Source of the DNA: Ruegeria sp. Alg231-54
Lineage (GTDB): Bacteria; Pseudomonadota; Alphaproteobacteria; Rhodobacterales; Rhodobacteraceae
NCBI RefSeq assembly: GCF_900143525.1
Contig: NZ_FREZ01000001.1
Location: 692,445-756,444 of the forward strand
Length of the DNA: 64,000 bases
Reading direction: 5' to 3'
In this document: positions 1-8,889 of the stretch, piece after piece
Layout of the letters: every line of letters begins with the position of its first letter
How positions within the stretch are numbered: position 1 is the first letter of the stretch
The notes under the pieces: model-generated
Seen by the model: the letters and a program-made list of their open reading frames with translations, nothing else
What the model was told of the DNA's origin: nothing
The model's database searches: none
Position numbers and translations under genes: made by a program

Positions 1-876
1 GTCCTGGAGTCGCCAGAGGACCTGTATCTGGCATCCCTGGACAGCACTGATTTGTCGCAGGACGCGGTGGCACTTCCGCCCGTCGGCAGCTTTGAAACTG
101 ACCTGCCGTTTGAACAAAACGCCCTGCCCGCTCAGGCCGGAGTCCAGTTTGATCTGGACGAACGCGGCCTCGTCACGCCTTCAGCCGAAGGGACCCTGAA
201 CCCCGACGGAGTAGTCGTTTACCTTGGCCGACCCGCCAAGGTTCCCCCGGCAGTTCCGGTTCGATTCGAGCAAGAGCCGATAGAGGAAGATCCTACAGCC
301 CGCTTAGCGCAGAAACGACCAAATCCACGTCCCGCCAACTTGCTGGAAAGCTTCGAGCGCCAACAACTTGGCGGACGCACACGCGAAGAACTGGCGGTTC
401 TGCGTCCGAAACTGCGCCCCGAGTCCCTGCAAAGTAGCCCTCAAATCGACGAAACGCCGACGGCTTTGGCAGTCGTTCGCGTTCCGCGCCCCAAAACACG
501 ACCAGCCGGACTTGCCCGACCGGCCAGTACAAACACAAGCACCGCCAATCTTGGATCGACTGCAGCGGTCGATCAAAGCTCGGACGAAGCTGGTTCTTTC
601 CAACCAAAGGCCGTGGCACCGAAAGTCCCGTCGACCGCCTCGGTGGCGCGGCAGGCGACCATCGACAATGCGCTCAACTTGCGCAAGCTGAACCTGATTG
701 GGGTTTACGGGACCCCGGCCAATCGGCGCGCGCTCGTCCGGTTGCCCAGTGGTCGGTACAAAAAACTGAAAGTCGGAGACAGGCTGGACGGCGGCAATGT
801 TATCGCCATTGGCGACAGCGAATTGCGCTACCAAAAGCGCGGAAGAAACCTGACGCTGAAAATGCCGCGGAGCTGA
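1..876 (+). CDS. C-terminal part of a PilP/GspC-like protein, 5' end outside the window
   Basis: The frame is open from the first base, so the start lies upstream; 291 residues are visible. Roughly the first 210 are rich in proline, arginine and acidic residues and look like a disordered linker. The last ~75 residues carry IGVYGTPANRRALVRLPSG followed by VGDRLDGGNVIAIGD. This resembles the small beta-rich periplasmic domain of PilP/GspC-type proteins, but I assign that by pattern only. The gene ends 13 bases before a strong hairpin shared with hpd. A function in an envelope-spanning complex is inference; the missing N-terminus (membrane anchor?) would help decide. Confidence 0.6.
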   Translation, partial: VLESPEDLYLASLDSTDLSQDAVALPPVGSFETDLPFEQNALPAQAGVQFDLDERGLVTPSAEGTLNPDGVVVYLGRPAKVPPAVPVRFEQEPIEEDPTARLAQKRPNPRPANLLESFERQQLGGRTREELAVLRPKLRPESLQSSPQIDETPTALAVVRVPRPKTRPAGLARPASTNTSTANLGSTAAVDQSSDEAGSFQPKAVAPKVPSTASVARQATIDNALNLRKLNLIGVYGTPANRRALVRLPSGRYKKLKVGDRLDGGNVIAIGDSELRYQKRGRNLTLKMPRS

Positions 877-888
877 CGGTTCAAAAGA

Positions 889-925
889 CAAAGGCGGTCG
901 AGGGATATCCCCGACCGCCCTTTGG
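889..925. terminator. Bidirectional terminator between the first gene and hpd
   Basis: Stem GGCGGTCG (893-900) pairs with CGACCGCC (912-919), with an inner gggat/atccc pairing. On the minus strand it is followed by TTTGTCTTTTG, fitting termination of hpd; it also lies just after the stop of the plus-strand gene. Confidence 0.7.
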
Positions 926-942
926 TAAATTACTTTATGCCG

Positions 943-2040
943 TTAAGCAGCTGAAATTTCACCGCTTTCGATCTGTTCGCGTTCGATGGATTCGAACAGA
1001 GCCTTAAAGTTCCCTTCACCAAACCCATCGTCGCCTTTGCGTTGAATGAACTCGAAAAAGATCGGGCCGATCACGGTTTTCGAGAAGATTTGCAGCAAGA
1101 TCCGGGTCTCGCCACCGTCCAGCACACCCTCGCCGTCAATCAGGATGCCGTGCTTGATCATCCGGTCCAGAGGTTCATCATGATCCACAACACGTTCCTT
1201 GGACATGTCATAATAGGCCTGGTTGGGCCCTGGCATGAACTTCAGGCCCTTTTCCGCAATCGCATCGGTCGAGGCGTAAATATCTTCACTACCCACCGCG
1301 ATATGCTGAATACCCTCACCTTTATACTTCTTGAGGTATGATACGATCTGCCCGGTTTCGCCCCGGTCTTCGTTGATCGGAATACGGATACGACCACAGG
1401 GCGATGTCAGCGCACGGCTAAACAGGCCAGTGAATTTGCCCTGAATGTCAAAAAAGCGGATTTCGCGGAAGTTAAACAGGCTCTCGTAGAATTTGAACCA
1501 CTTGTCCATGTTGCCCTTGTAGACGTTGTGCGTCAGGTGATCGAGGTAATAGAACCCATCGCCGCGCGGTTTGGACTGTTTGTCCCAGGTGAATTCCTGA
1601 TTGTAAGGCGATGTTTCATAATACTGATCGATGAAATAGATCAGCGAACCGCCAATACCCTTGATCGCTGGGGCATCCATGGTCTTGTCCGCCGCGTCAT
1701 AGGGCTCGGCCCCTTTTGACACCGCGTGTTCATAGGCTTTCTGCGCGTCCACGACACGCCATCCCATGGCAGGGGCGCAGGGGCCGTGTTCGGCCACGAA
1801 CTTAGCGGCAAAGCTCTCCGGGTCGGCATTCAGGATGTAGGTCACGTCCCCTTGCTGCCACAGCTCAACCAGGGGCTTGTCCGTGTGGTGTCCGACCAAC
1901 TCGAACCCCATTTTGGCGAAAAGATCGCGCAGTTCCTGTGGCTCGGGGTGGGCGAATTCGACAAATTCAAACCCATCGGTTCCGGCTGGATTTTCAGGGC
2001 TGATGACAGATTTCGGGGCGTTGTGCGGGAAAGGACCCAT
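943..2040 (-). CDS. hpd: 4-hydroxyphenylpyruvate dioxygenase
   Basis: 365 residues, normal length for the family. The enzyme converts 4-hydroxyphenylpyruvate to homogentisate in tyrosine catabolism, in the cytoplasm. Two vicinal-oxygen-chelate domains are visible; iron ligands can be placed at H168 (YLDHLTHNVYKG), H246 (GIQHIAVG) and the Glu of FFEFIQRKGDDGFGEGNF near the C-terminus, a segment typical of HPPD. The frame is open for 81 codons further upstream, but the ATG at 2040 has a good ribosome site (AGGAGA, from ttttaggagacgcgcc) and the added residues have no family match. It is divergent from an Lrp-type gene that probably regulates it. Confidence 0.95.
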   Translation of the reverse strand: MGPFPHNAPKSVISPENPAGTDGFEFVEFAHPEPQELRDLFAKMGFELVGHHTDKPLVELWQQGDVTYILNADPESFAAKFVAEHGPCAPAMGWRVVDAQKAYEHAVSKGAEPYDAADKTMDAPAIKGIGGSLIYFIDQYYETSPYNQEFTWDKQSKPRGDGFYYLDHLTHNVYKGNMDKWFKFYESLFNFREIRFFDIQGKFTGLFSRALTSPCGRIRIPINEDRGETGQIVSYLKKYKGEGIQHIAVGSEDIYASTDAIAEKGLKFMPGPNQAYYDMSKERVVDHDEPLDRMIKHGILIDGEGVLDGGETRILLQIFSKTVIGPIFFEFIQRKGDDGFGEGNFKALFESIEREQIESGEISAA

Positions 2041-2186
2041 GGCGCGTCTCCTAAAAAACAGGAATTTCTTTGCTGATTCCAAAATACGCCTTACCAAGCG
2101 CTGTTTCTGCGCATAGTTTTCGTGTAAACTATGAACATATGCGTAAATCACGCGTGAACACGGGTAAATTTGGAGAAACTCCGCAT
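2041..2186. promoter_or_regulatory. hpd/Lrp divergent regulatory region with two dyads
   Basis: This 146-bp gap must hold both promoters. It contains ATAGTTT (2113-2119) and AAACTAT (2126-2132), a perfect 7-bp inverted repeat with a 6-bp spacer, and CATATGCG (2136-2143) facing CGCATATG (2182-2189), 8-bp arms 38 bp apart, the second arm covering the Lrp start codon. Lrp/AsnC proteins often bind such AT-rich dyads; direct binding here is inference. Confidence 0.45.
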
Positions 2187-2642
2187 ATGCTGGATTCCAC
2201 CGATACGCGGCTGTTGTCTGCCCTGCAAAAGGACGCACATCTGACCGCGCATCAATTGGGTGAAATGCTGAACCTGTCACCAAGCCAGGCCGGGCGCCGC
2301 CGTCAGCGGCTTGAGGCCGAAGGCTATATCACCGGATATGCGGCACGGCTGGATCCCCTAAAACTTGGCCTGCAGGTCCAAGGGTTCATTCAGGTGCATT
2401 TGGGCACACATGGCCCGGAACAATCCGCGAGTTTTGCCCGCATGGTCGACACCCGCCCCGAAATCACCAGCGCCTGGACGATGACCGGAGAGGCAGATTA
2501 CCTGCTGCACGTCTATTGCGACGATCTTTCCGCGCTCAACCGCTTGCTTCACCAGGTGATACTGCCGCATCCTGCAGTGGCACGGGTGCACAGCCAGATC
2601 GTGATGGACCAACTTAAACGCGACGCGCCATTGCCCACTTGA
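2187..2642 (+). CDS. Lrp/AsnC-family transcriptional regulator, likely controls hpd
   Basis: 151 residues: an N-terminal winged helix-turn-helix (LDSTDTRLLSALQKDAH, then LGEMLNLSPSQAGRRRQRLE) and a C-terminal RAM/ligand-binding domain with the usual GEADYLLHVYCDD segment. ATG 2187 was chosen because TGGAGAA lies just upstream and the protein then starts at the normal Lrp position; the frame stays open to 2070. The arrangement divergent from hpd suggests an aromatic amino-acid-responsive regulator (inference). It ends 19 bp before the antiporter gene, so read-through is possible. Confidence 0.85.
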   Translation: MLDSTDTRLLSALQKDAHLTAHQLGEMLNLSPSQAGRRRQRLEAEGYITGYAARLDPLKLGLQVQGFIQVHLGTHGPEQSASFARMVDTRPEITSAWTMTGEADYLLHVYCDDLSALNRLLHQVILPHPAVARVHSQIVMDQLKRDAPLPT

Positions 2643-2661
2643 CCGGACCGAGAGGACAAAC

Positions 2662-4542
2662 ATGGACGATTTCCTTTACCAGGCTTCAATCTATCTGGCT
2701 GCCGCCGTGATAGCAGTGCCCTTGTCGGCACGTCTGGGGTTGGGTTCAGTTCTGGGTTATCTGGCCGCTGGCATTGTCATTGGCCCTGTCTTCGGGCTTG
2801 TGGGGGCCGAGACCGAAAGCCTGCAGCACGTGGCCGAATTCGGTGTGGTCATGATGCTGTTTCTGATCGGGCTCGAGCTTGAGCCGCGCGCCTTGTGGGA
2901 CATGCGCGACAGGCTTCTGGGACTAGGCGGTCTGCAGGTGTTGCTGTCCACCGCAGTCATCGCTGCAGTTGCCATATATGCAAATCACCCTTGGTCGGTC
3001 GCACTAGCCGTCGGATTAACCTTATCTCTGTCATCCACAGCGATTGTGCTGCAAACGTTGTCGGAAAAGGGGCTGATGCAGACAAATGGAGGTCGGGCGA
3101 CGTTCTCAGTGCTGCTGACGCAGGACATCGCGGTCATTCCCATTTTGGCGATGCTGCCGCTTTTGGCGTTGCCTGCAATGCCTCATATCGAAAGCGACGG
3201 CTCAATCGACCGCGGCGCGGATGCGCTCCATGATGCCGGACATCATAGCTTGTCACTTGTCGAGGGCCTGCCCGGCTGGGCCGTTACGCTGGTCACCATC
3301 GGCGCAGTTGCCTTCGTCATTCTGGCTGGCATCTACCTGACGCGTCCACTGTTCAGGTTCATCCACGCCACTAGGCTGCGCGAAATGTATACGGCGCTGG
3401 CGCTGATGATCGTCGTGGGCATTTCCTTCCTGATGACACTAGTCGGACTCTCCCCTGCTCTGGGCGCGTTTCTGGCGGGTGTTGTTCTGGCAAGCTCAGA
3501 ATTCCGCCACGAAATGGAAAGCGACCTAGAACCGTTCAAGGGACTTTTCCTGGGGCTGTTCTTTATCACTGTCGGCGCCGGGATTGACGTTGGCTATTTC
3601 TTCAACGACCCACTGGACTTGATCGGTCTGGCACTACTGGTGATACTGGCGAAGGGCATCATCCTGTATTTGGTCGGTCGCGCGTTCCGGTTGCGTGGTC
3701 GGGATCACTGGTTGTTCACATTGGGATTGGCGCAGGCAGGCGAATTCGGCTTTGTGCTGTTGGCCTTTTCAACGCAGCAAAACGTCATCCCACCGGATTT
3801 GTCGCAAAAACTGCTGATGATCATCGCCCTGACAATGCTGATCACCCCGCTGCTGTTCATCATCTTCGATCTGCTGTCGCGCCGTATGGGTGATGGCGTC
3901 CCCGAGGCCGAGCCCGATGAGATCGACGAAAAAGGCCCGGTCATTATCGCCGGCATTGGGCGCTTTGGTCAGATCGTGAACCGATTGGTCCAAGCCAGCG
4001 GGTTCAAGACGGTCGTGCTGGACCACGATATTGAGACAATCCAGTTGATGCGTCGTTTTGGTGTCAAAGGATTTCTGGGTGATCCCACGCGGCCAGAATT
4101 GCTGCGCGCCGCGGGGCTTGAAAAGGCAACCGTGCTGGTGGCTGCGATGGATGACCCGAAGCAAGTCACACGTTTGGTCGGCTTTGCCCGGCGTCAACGC
4201 CCGGATTTGCACATCGTGGCCCGTGCGCGTGATCGCACCCATGTCTACCAATTGTATCAGGCCGGAGCGAACGACATTGTCCGCGAGATGTTTGATGGAT
4301 CACTACGGGCAGGTCGCTATGTCCTGGAAAACGTAGGTCTGAGCGAATACGAGGCGGCTCAGGCCGAGCAGACATTCTATCACCACGACCGCGCGTCTGT
4401 GCGTGATCTGGCAGAGCTGTGGATTCCCGGAATGCCAACCGCTGATAACAAAAAGTACATCGAGCGGGCGCGGCAGCTTGAAAAAGACCTGGAAACCGAG
4501 CTGCTGGAACTGGCCGAGAAACACGCAAAGAAATCAGCCTGA
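2662..4542 (+). CDS. Kef-type (CPA2) monovalent cation:proton antiporter
   Basis: 626 residues. Residues ~5-405 form a multi-spanning Na+/H+ exchanger domain with the CPA2 hallmark QDIAVIP (154-160) and the Kef-like stretch FRHEMESDLEPFKGLFLGLF (281-300). A cytoplasmic RCK/TrkA-N domain follows (~425-545) with the nucleotide-binding GIGRFG (431-436) and an acidic VVLDHD strand end. It probably exports K+ or exchanges K+/Na+ for H+ across the inner membrane under control of NAD(H) or a related ligand. A charged helical tail (~575-626) ends the protein. The ribosome site is GAGAGGAC before the ATG. Confidence 0.85.
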   Translation: MDDFLYQASIYLAAAVIAVPLSARLGLGSVLGYLAAGIVIGPVFGLVGAETESLQHVAEFGVVMMLFLIGLELEPRALWDMRDRLLGLGGLQVLLSTAVIAAVAIYANHPWSVALAVGLTLSLSSTAIVLQTLSEKGLMQTNGGRATFSVLLTQDIAVIPILAMLPLLALPAMPHIESDGSIDRGADALHDAGHHSLSLVEGLPGWAVTLVTIGAVAFVILAGIYLTRPLFRFIHATRLREMYTALALMIVVGISFLMTLVGLSPALGAFLAGVVLASSEFRHEMESDLEPFKGLFLGLFFITVGAGIDVGYFFNDPLDLIGLALLVILAKGIILYLVGRAFRLRGRDHWLFTLGLAQAGEFGFVLLAFSTQQNVIPPDLSQKLLMIIALTMLITPLLFIIFDLLSRRMGDGVPEAEPDEIDEKGPVIIAGIGRFGQIVNRLVQASGFKTVVLDHDIETIQLMRRFGVKGFLGDPTRPELLRAAGLEKATVLVAAMDDPKQVTRLVGFARRQRPDLHIVARARDRTHVYQLYQAGANDIVREMFDGSLRAGRYVLENVGLSEYEAAQAEQTFYHHDRASVRDLAELWIPGMPTADNKKYIERARQLEKDLETELLELAEKHAKKSA

Positions 4543-4563
4543 CCCGGCCCTGCCGGATCAGGC
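4537..4563. terminator. Hairpin between the antiporter gene and cobT (convergent)
   Basis: GCCTGA (4537-4542) pairs with TCAGGC (4558-4563), with CCGG/CCGG inside and a ccctg loop. It overlaps the stop codon of the antiporter gene and lies 8 bp from the cobT stop, so it can serve both genes. There is only a short T-rich tail. Confidence 0.45.
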
Positions 4564-4570
4564 GGTTTGA

Positions 4571-5584
4571 TCAGCCGTCCGAAACACCCGCTTCGGCAAA
4601 TGTCGCCATGTCGGAATGGCACGAGACCGCGCTTTTAAGTATGTTGATCGCCAGCGCCCCGCCCGAGCCTTCGCCCAAACGCAATCCAAGGCTCAACAAT
4701 GGCTCTTTGCCCAGCTTGGCCAATACCGCTGCGTGCGCGCCTTCGGCACTTTGGTGGCCAGCAACCGTGTGATCCAATGCACCCTCGGACATGTTTGCCA
4801 GACAGGCCGCAGCCGCCGAGCAGATAAAGCCGTCAAGAATAACCGGGATACGCAAGGCACGCGCAGCGGCGATGGCCCCGGCCATGGCCGCGATTTCACG
4901 CCCGCCCAGACGGCGCAGGATTTCCAACCCGTCACCCGACCCGCCATGCAAGGCGATGCCTTCGGCCACGACGCGCGTTTTGTTGGCCAAACCGGTATCG
5001 TCTACCCCAGTGCCACGCCCAGTCCAGTCTGCGGCGTCGCCACCGAACAAAGCGCATGCGATGGCAGCCGCCGGGGTCGTGTTGCCGATGCCCATCTCGC
5101 CAACCACAAGCAAATCGGCATTGTGGTCCACGGCGGTCCAGCCCACGCGCAGGGCCTCAAGCAATTCTTCTTCGGACATCGCGGGACCTGAGGTGAAATC
5201 CGCGGTCGGTCGATCCAGATCCAGCGCGTGCACATTCATCGTCGCGCCCGCCGCCTTGGCCAACTGATTGATCGCCGCGCCGCCATGTTCAAAGTTCATG
5301 ACCATCTGAACGGTCACTTCCGGCGGAAAGGCCGAGACGCCTTGTGCTGTGACGCCATGATTGCCCGCAAATACGATGACCTGAGGGGCAGAGATCTGCG
5401 GCTGGGCATCCCCACGCCAGCCCGCATACCAAATCGCCAAATCCTCAAGCCGGCCCAATGCGCCGGGGGGTTTGGTCAGTTGTCCGTTGCGTTCGGCAGC
5501 ACCTTGCAGCGCATTGCCATCCGGTCCCGGAGCGTTACTCAGGACCTCGCGAAGGGTATTCAGGTCTTTTAATTCCGGCAGCAT
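4571..5584 (-). CDS. cobT: Nicotinate-nucleotide--dimethylbenzimidazole phosphoribosyltransferase
   Basis: 337 residues, the standard CobT length. It activates the lower ligand of cobalamin by making alpha-ribazole phosphate from nicotinate mononucleotide and DMB. Visible motifs: FAGNHGV (72-78), GEMGIGNTT (162-170), a GRGTGVDD loop (189-196) and LGEGSGG with the catalytic-base glutamate at 305. The frame is open well upstream, but ATG 5584 with GAGG ahead matches the family N-terminus. It is divergent from cobS, the next-but-one step of the same pathway, with 79 bp between. Confidence 0.95.
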   Translation of the reverse strand: MLPELKDLNTLREVLSNAPGPDGNALQGAAERNGQLTKPPGALGRLEDLAIWYAGWRGDAQPQISAPQVIVFAGNHGVTAQGVSAFPPEVTVQMVMNFEHGGAAINQLAKAAGATMNVHALDLDRPTADFTSGPAMSEEELLEALRVGWTAVDHNADLLVVGEMGIGNTTPAAAIACALFGGDAADWTGRGTGVDDTGLANKTRVVAEGIALHGGSGDGLEILRRLGGREIAAMAGAIAAARALRIPVILDGFICSAAAACLANMSEGALDHTVAGHQSAEGAHAAVLAKLGKEPLLSLGLRLGEGSGGALAINILKSAVSCHSDMATFAEAGVSDG

Positions 5585-5663
5585 CCAAAGCCTCGTTGCA
5601 TCAGAGTGGTCCTGTGTGTTTAACCGAAGCGTCCGATCCAACAAGACCCCGAAAGGCGCGGGA

Positions 5664-6428
5664 GTGAACAAAAACGACACCAAACTGTTTTCCGCGTGGG
5701 ATTTTCCGCTGTCGCTGGTCCTATTGACGCGACTGCCGATGCCGCGCCTGCCGGAATATCTGTTTGCGCGGCAAGCCAATGCGGCCTGGGCCTTTCCTCT
5801 GGTGGGGCTGGTCGTCGGGGCGTTGGCCTGTGCCGTCGGTTGGACGGCAGGTGCATTCGGCCTGCCCGCATTCGCCAGCGCCGTTTTACTTGTGGCGGTA
5901 CTGGTGATCGCCACAGGCGCGATGCACGAAGACGGGCTTGCGGACACAGTTGACGGGTTTTGGGGCGGGTTCACCACCGAACGCCGTCTGGAAATCATGA
6001 AGGACAGCCATGCCGGTGCTTACGGCGTTCTGACGCTGATCTTCACTCAATTACTGCGCGTCGCGCTGATCGCGACGCTTCTATCGGCCAACACATTTGC
6101 GGGTATTCTGGCGGCCTGCATCGTCTCACGCGCAGTCATGCCCATCCTCATGGCAGCTTTACCCAACGCCAGAAACAGCGGGTTGAGCCATTCCGTCGGC
6201 GGCCCAAAGGCCGAGACAGCGGCGACAGGCTTTGGCCTTGCGGTCGTCTTATCGCTGCTGCTGATTGGACCAAGCGCGCTGATGGCAACGGTATTTTCCG
6301 CGCTGAACGTTGGAATCTTGGCACTTGTCGCCAAGACCAAAATCAATGGACAAACGGGGGACGTCCTTGGTGCCTCGCAGCAACTGGCAGAGCTTGCGTT
6401 CCTTTTGGCATTGGTTGCAACGATCTAA
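5664..6428 (+). CDS. cobS: Adenosylcobinamide-GDP ribazoletransferase (cobalamin synthase)
   Basis: 254 residues, integral membrane protein. It joins adenosylcobinamide-GDP and alpha-ribazole (phosphate) to give adenosylcobalamin (phosphate). Family signatures are present: LLTRLPMP near the N-terminus, [18 protein letters not shown] with the acidic Mg-binding cluster, and hydrophobic helices to the end. GTG 5664 is preferred since the upstream open frame has no family match. Its TAA overlaps the TAG of the minus-strand channel gene by two bases of stop codon. Confidence 0.93.
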   Translation: MNKNDTKLFSAWDFPLSLVLLTRLPMPRLPEYLFARQANAAWAFPLVGLVVGALACAVGWTAGAFGLPAFASAVLLVAVLVIATGAMHEDGLADTVDGFWGGFTTERRLEIMKDSHAGAYGVLTLIFTQLLRVALIATLLSANTFAGILAACIVSRAVMPILMAALPNARNSGLSHSVGGPKAETAATGFGLAVVLSLLLIGPSALMATVFSALNVGILALVAKTKINGQTGDVLGASQQLAELAFLLALVATI

Positions 6429-7192
6429 GTCGTCCCGCCTGTTTCGATCCTCAGGGTTTCGCCGCAATGCTTGCAGTGAACCGCGTCAGGATCGTGACGG
6501 TACAGGCCACAGGTAGAGCATTTGTGGCGTACTTTCTGCGGCATGAAAATCGCCTGCGCCAACCGGACAAACAACGCCACCCCGACGATCATGATGAAGA
6601 CCGAAAACAGTTTACCCCCCGGGGTCGCCAGCGTGATGTCTCCGAACCCGGTGGTCGTCAGGGTTGCCATGGTGAAGTAAAGCGCATCGATATAGGCGTG
6701 CGGGCTGTTTTCCGGGATGAAGAACACCAGAACAGCGGTGGACGTGGCGAACACGAACACCAACAGGTTGATCGCCGCGATCACTGCGTCCTCATGCGTC
6801 CGGAAAAAATCGCTGTCCCGCCGCAGATCCCTTAGCAGGTGATAGGAATGGATCAGGCGTAGCGCTCGTAAGATACGCAGGAACGCCAGATTCCAAGGTA
6901 GAAACAGATCAAGAAACAACGAGACGATCACAACAATGTCGGCCATCGTGTAGACTTGGCGCAACAGCTTCAAGCGATCCTTTGAAATCCACATCCGCGC
7001 CGAAAAATCCAGCACGATGAAGAACCCGATGATCAGGCTGGCAACGGTGAATCCCGTGCCGTGTTCGCCATTTGCCGTGGCGACAAAGAAAACGATGGTG
7101 ATCGCGTCAAACAGGATCAAGCCATAGCGAAACCAGACGGAAATGGGGTCGTGGCCGATATATAGATATTTAACTGTCTGTTTTAGGTTCAC
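6425..7192 (-). CDS. Voltage-gated-type potassium channel with C-terminal zinc ribbon
   Basis: 255 residues. About six membrane helices; residues 104-125 hold regularly spaced arginines (R106, R109, R112) as in an S4 voltage sensor, and the pore loop has the K+ selectivity filter TTTGFGD (179-185). After the last helix a short cytoplasmic tail holds two CxxC pairs (C225/C228 and C240/C243), a zinc ribbon in place of the usual RCK domain. It likely conducts K+ in the inner membrane; what the ribbon senses or binds is unknown. The stop codon overlaps that of convergent cobS. Confidence 0.85.
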   Translation of the reverse strand: MNLKQTVKYLYIGHDPISVWFRYGLILFDAITIVFFVATANGEHGTGFTVASLIIGFFIVLDFSARMWISKDRLKLLRQVYTMADIVVIVSLFLDLFLPWNLAFLRILRALRLIHSYHLLRDLRRDSDFFRTHEDAVIAAINLLVFVFATSTAVLVFFIPENSPHAYIDALYFTMATLTTTGFGDITLATPGGKLFSVFIMIVGVALFVRLAQAIFMPQKVRHKCSTCGLYRHDPDAVHCKHCGETLRIETGGTT

Positions 7193-7255
7193 TGTCTACG
7201 CGCCTCTTCTAGCTGGAAAATTAGCCGTAAACTGAGCTTTCACCAAGCCATCAAC

Positions 7256-7290
7256 GCGAAAAAGCCGCCCCCTTTCGGGAGCGGCCAGAA
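7256..7290 (-). terminator. Rho-independent terminator of carD
   Basis: Read on the minus strand: GCCGCTCCC, a GAAA loop, GGGGGCGGC and then TTTTT. It lies 20-50 bases after the carD stop. Confidence 0.8.
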
Positions 7291-7308
7291 AATTGACTGG
7301 AGAAGCGA

Positions 7309-7827
7309 TCAGGCAGCCGCGGCCGCGCGCGAGGTCAGAACCTCATCAATCTGCTTGGCCGCCGACACTTCACCTGCGCCGGACACAGCCGCGACTTCTC
7401 GGGTCAGGCGTTCCAGCGCGGCTTCGTATAGCTGACGTTCAGAATAGCTCTGTTCGCGCTGGTCGTCAGTGCGGTGCAGATCGCGCACAACCTCGGCGAT
7501 CGAGATCAGATCACCGGAATTGATCTTTTGTTCATATTCCTGCGCCCGGCGTGACCACATCGCACGTTTAACCTTGGCCTTACCCTTCAGCGTTCTCATC
7601 GCCTGGCTGATAACGTCAGGCGAGCTGAGGGACCGCAGGCCGGATTCGGTAACCTTGTTGGTCGGCACCCGCAGGGTCATCTTGTCTTTTTCAAAAGAAA
7701 TGACGAACAGCTCGAGCGAGTATCCCGCGACTTCCTGCTCTTCGATCGAAATGATCTGGCCCACACCATGGGCGGGGTAGACAACATAATCGTTCGGGCG
7801 GAACTCAAGCTTTTTCGACTTAGACAT
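7309..7827 (-). CDS. carD: CarD-family RNA-polymerase-binding transcription factor
   Basis: 172 residues. Residues ~8-70 are the RNA-polymerase-interacting Tudor-like domain (FRPNDYVVYPAHGVGQI is the family signature); the remainder is the helical DNA-binding domain with the conserved KRAMWSRRAQEYEQKINSGD region (~88-107), in which the tryptophan wedges into the upstream edge of the open promoter bubble in CarD/CdnL proteins. It stabilises open complexes at rRNA and other promoters. Alanine-rich C-terminal tail. Monocistronic, with its own terminator. Confidence 0.93.
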   Translation of the reverse strand: MSKSKKLEFRPNDYVVYPAHGVGQIISIEEQEVAGYSLELFVISFEKDKMTLRVPTNKVTESGLRSLSSPDVISQAMRTLKGKAKVKRAMWSRRAQEYEQKINSGDLISIAEVVRDLHRTDDQREQSYSERQLYEAALERLTREVAAVSGAGEVSAAKQIDEVLTSRAAAAA

Positions 7828-8112
7828 ACAGGTTCATCCTTGGTTACGAGAGAAAGGCAGAGACAACAAAAGACCCCAAACCGTGCCAATATCAGGCCCG
7901 GTCAGGCGGTAAGTTTGTCAAAAAATCAGAACTCCAAAGCGTACATACTTACGGAGTCATCCCCATCTCATTCATCATTCAGTTTCTGAGTATATCACAA
8001 AATTGCGACGCCCGAAAGTCCGGTCCCCACAATGGTGAAGAAACCCCAGATTTTTCAGAGCGATACAGCAGTAGACCGTTATTCAAACTACCCGGTTCAG
8101 TTACCGAATCGC

Positions 8113-8451
8113 TTAGCCGCCTTCGCCGGGCGCTTCAGAGAAATACTTCTCCATCTTGCCCTCTTCGCCGTCACGCTCTTCCGCTTCGGGCAAGGGGTCT
8201 TTCTTGGTCACGATAACCGGCCACTGCTCCGAGAACTTCCGGTTGAACTCGACCCACTGTTCCATTCCAGGCTCAGTGTCGGGACGAATGGCGTCCGCAG
8301 GGCATTCGGGTTCGCACACACCACAATCGATGCATTCGTCGGGGTGAATGACCAATGTGTTCTCACCTTCGTAAAAACAGTCCACCGGACACACTTCGAC
8401 GCAGTCGGTGTATTTGCAGCCAATGCAGTTTTCGGTGACGACATAGGTCAT
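8113..8451 (-). CDS. fdxA: 7Fe ferredoxin FdxA ([3Fe-4S][4Fe-4S])
   Basis: 112 residues. The N-terminal half has the Azotobacter ferredoxin I pattern: C9, C12, C17, C21-P, then [12 protein letters not shown], which ligate one 3Fe-4S and one 4Fe-4S cluster. The C-terminal half is acidic and carries the usual FdI-type extension ([17 protein letters not shown]). A soluble low-potential electron carrier. The 285-bp gap to carD downstream shows no further gene; the S4-domain gene lies upstream on the same strand. Confidence 0.94.
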   Translation of the reverse strand: MTYVVTENCIGCKYTDCVEVCPVDCFYEGENTLVIHPDECIDCGVCEPECPADAIRPDTEPGMEQWVEFNRKFSEQWPVIVTKKDPLPEAEERDGEEGKMEKYFSEAPGEGG

Positions 8452-8517
8452 TGTGGGATTCCCATTCTCGGTTTGGGCGTCTAGCTAATTCAGTCTGGCC
8501 TTCTCTTCAAGGTAGGA

Positions 8518-8883
8518 TCAACCATCCCGGGGGCGAGAAAGATCAAGCGCGCGCCTATCTTTCTTTGTTGGACGACCCCTTCCCTCAAATCCCGGATTCT
8601 TAGGAGGCACGTCCTTCTTTTCCGTCATATCGAAGTATAACGTTTGTGCCTCGGTCGCCGGGCCACGCCGTTCCCCCACTGCTTCGACGCGTACTACGCG
8701 CACGATACGGCCTTGGGGGAAGGTCAGAACGTCACCGGGCCCGACGGCCTGTGCCGGTTTCAGAACCCGGTTTCCGTTCAATCGGACATGGCCGCCGCTG
8801 ACCTGTTTGGCGGCCAGGCTGCGGGTCTTGAAGAACCGCGCCTGCCACAACCACTTGTCGATCCGCAGTTTGGCCTCGGCCAT
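8518..8883 (-). CDS. S4-domain RNA-binding protein (Hsp15-like)
   Basis: 121 residues. The S4 domain covers ~5-65 (RIDKWLWQARFFKTRSLA, then GHVRLNGNRV), closely like Hsp15/HslR, which binds free 50S subunits carrying nascent chains after heat shock. The C-terminus is basic and proline-rich. The start is 6 bp after the stop of the large helicase gene, so the two are probably one transcript devoted to RNA metabolism. Confidence 0.85.
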   Translation of the reverse strand: MAEAKLRIDKWLWQARFFKTRSLAAKQVSGGHVRLNGNRVLKPAQAVGPGDVLTFPQGRIVRVVRVEAVGERRGPATEAQTLYFDMTEKKDVPPKNPGFEGRGRPTKKDRRALDLSRPRDG

Positions 8884-8889
8884 CGCAGA

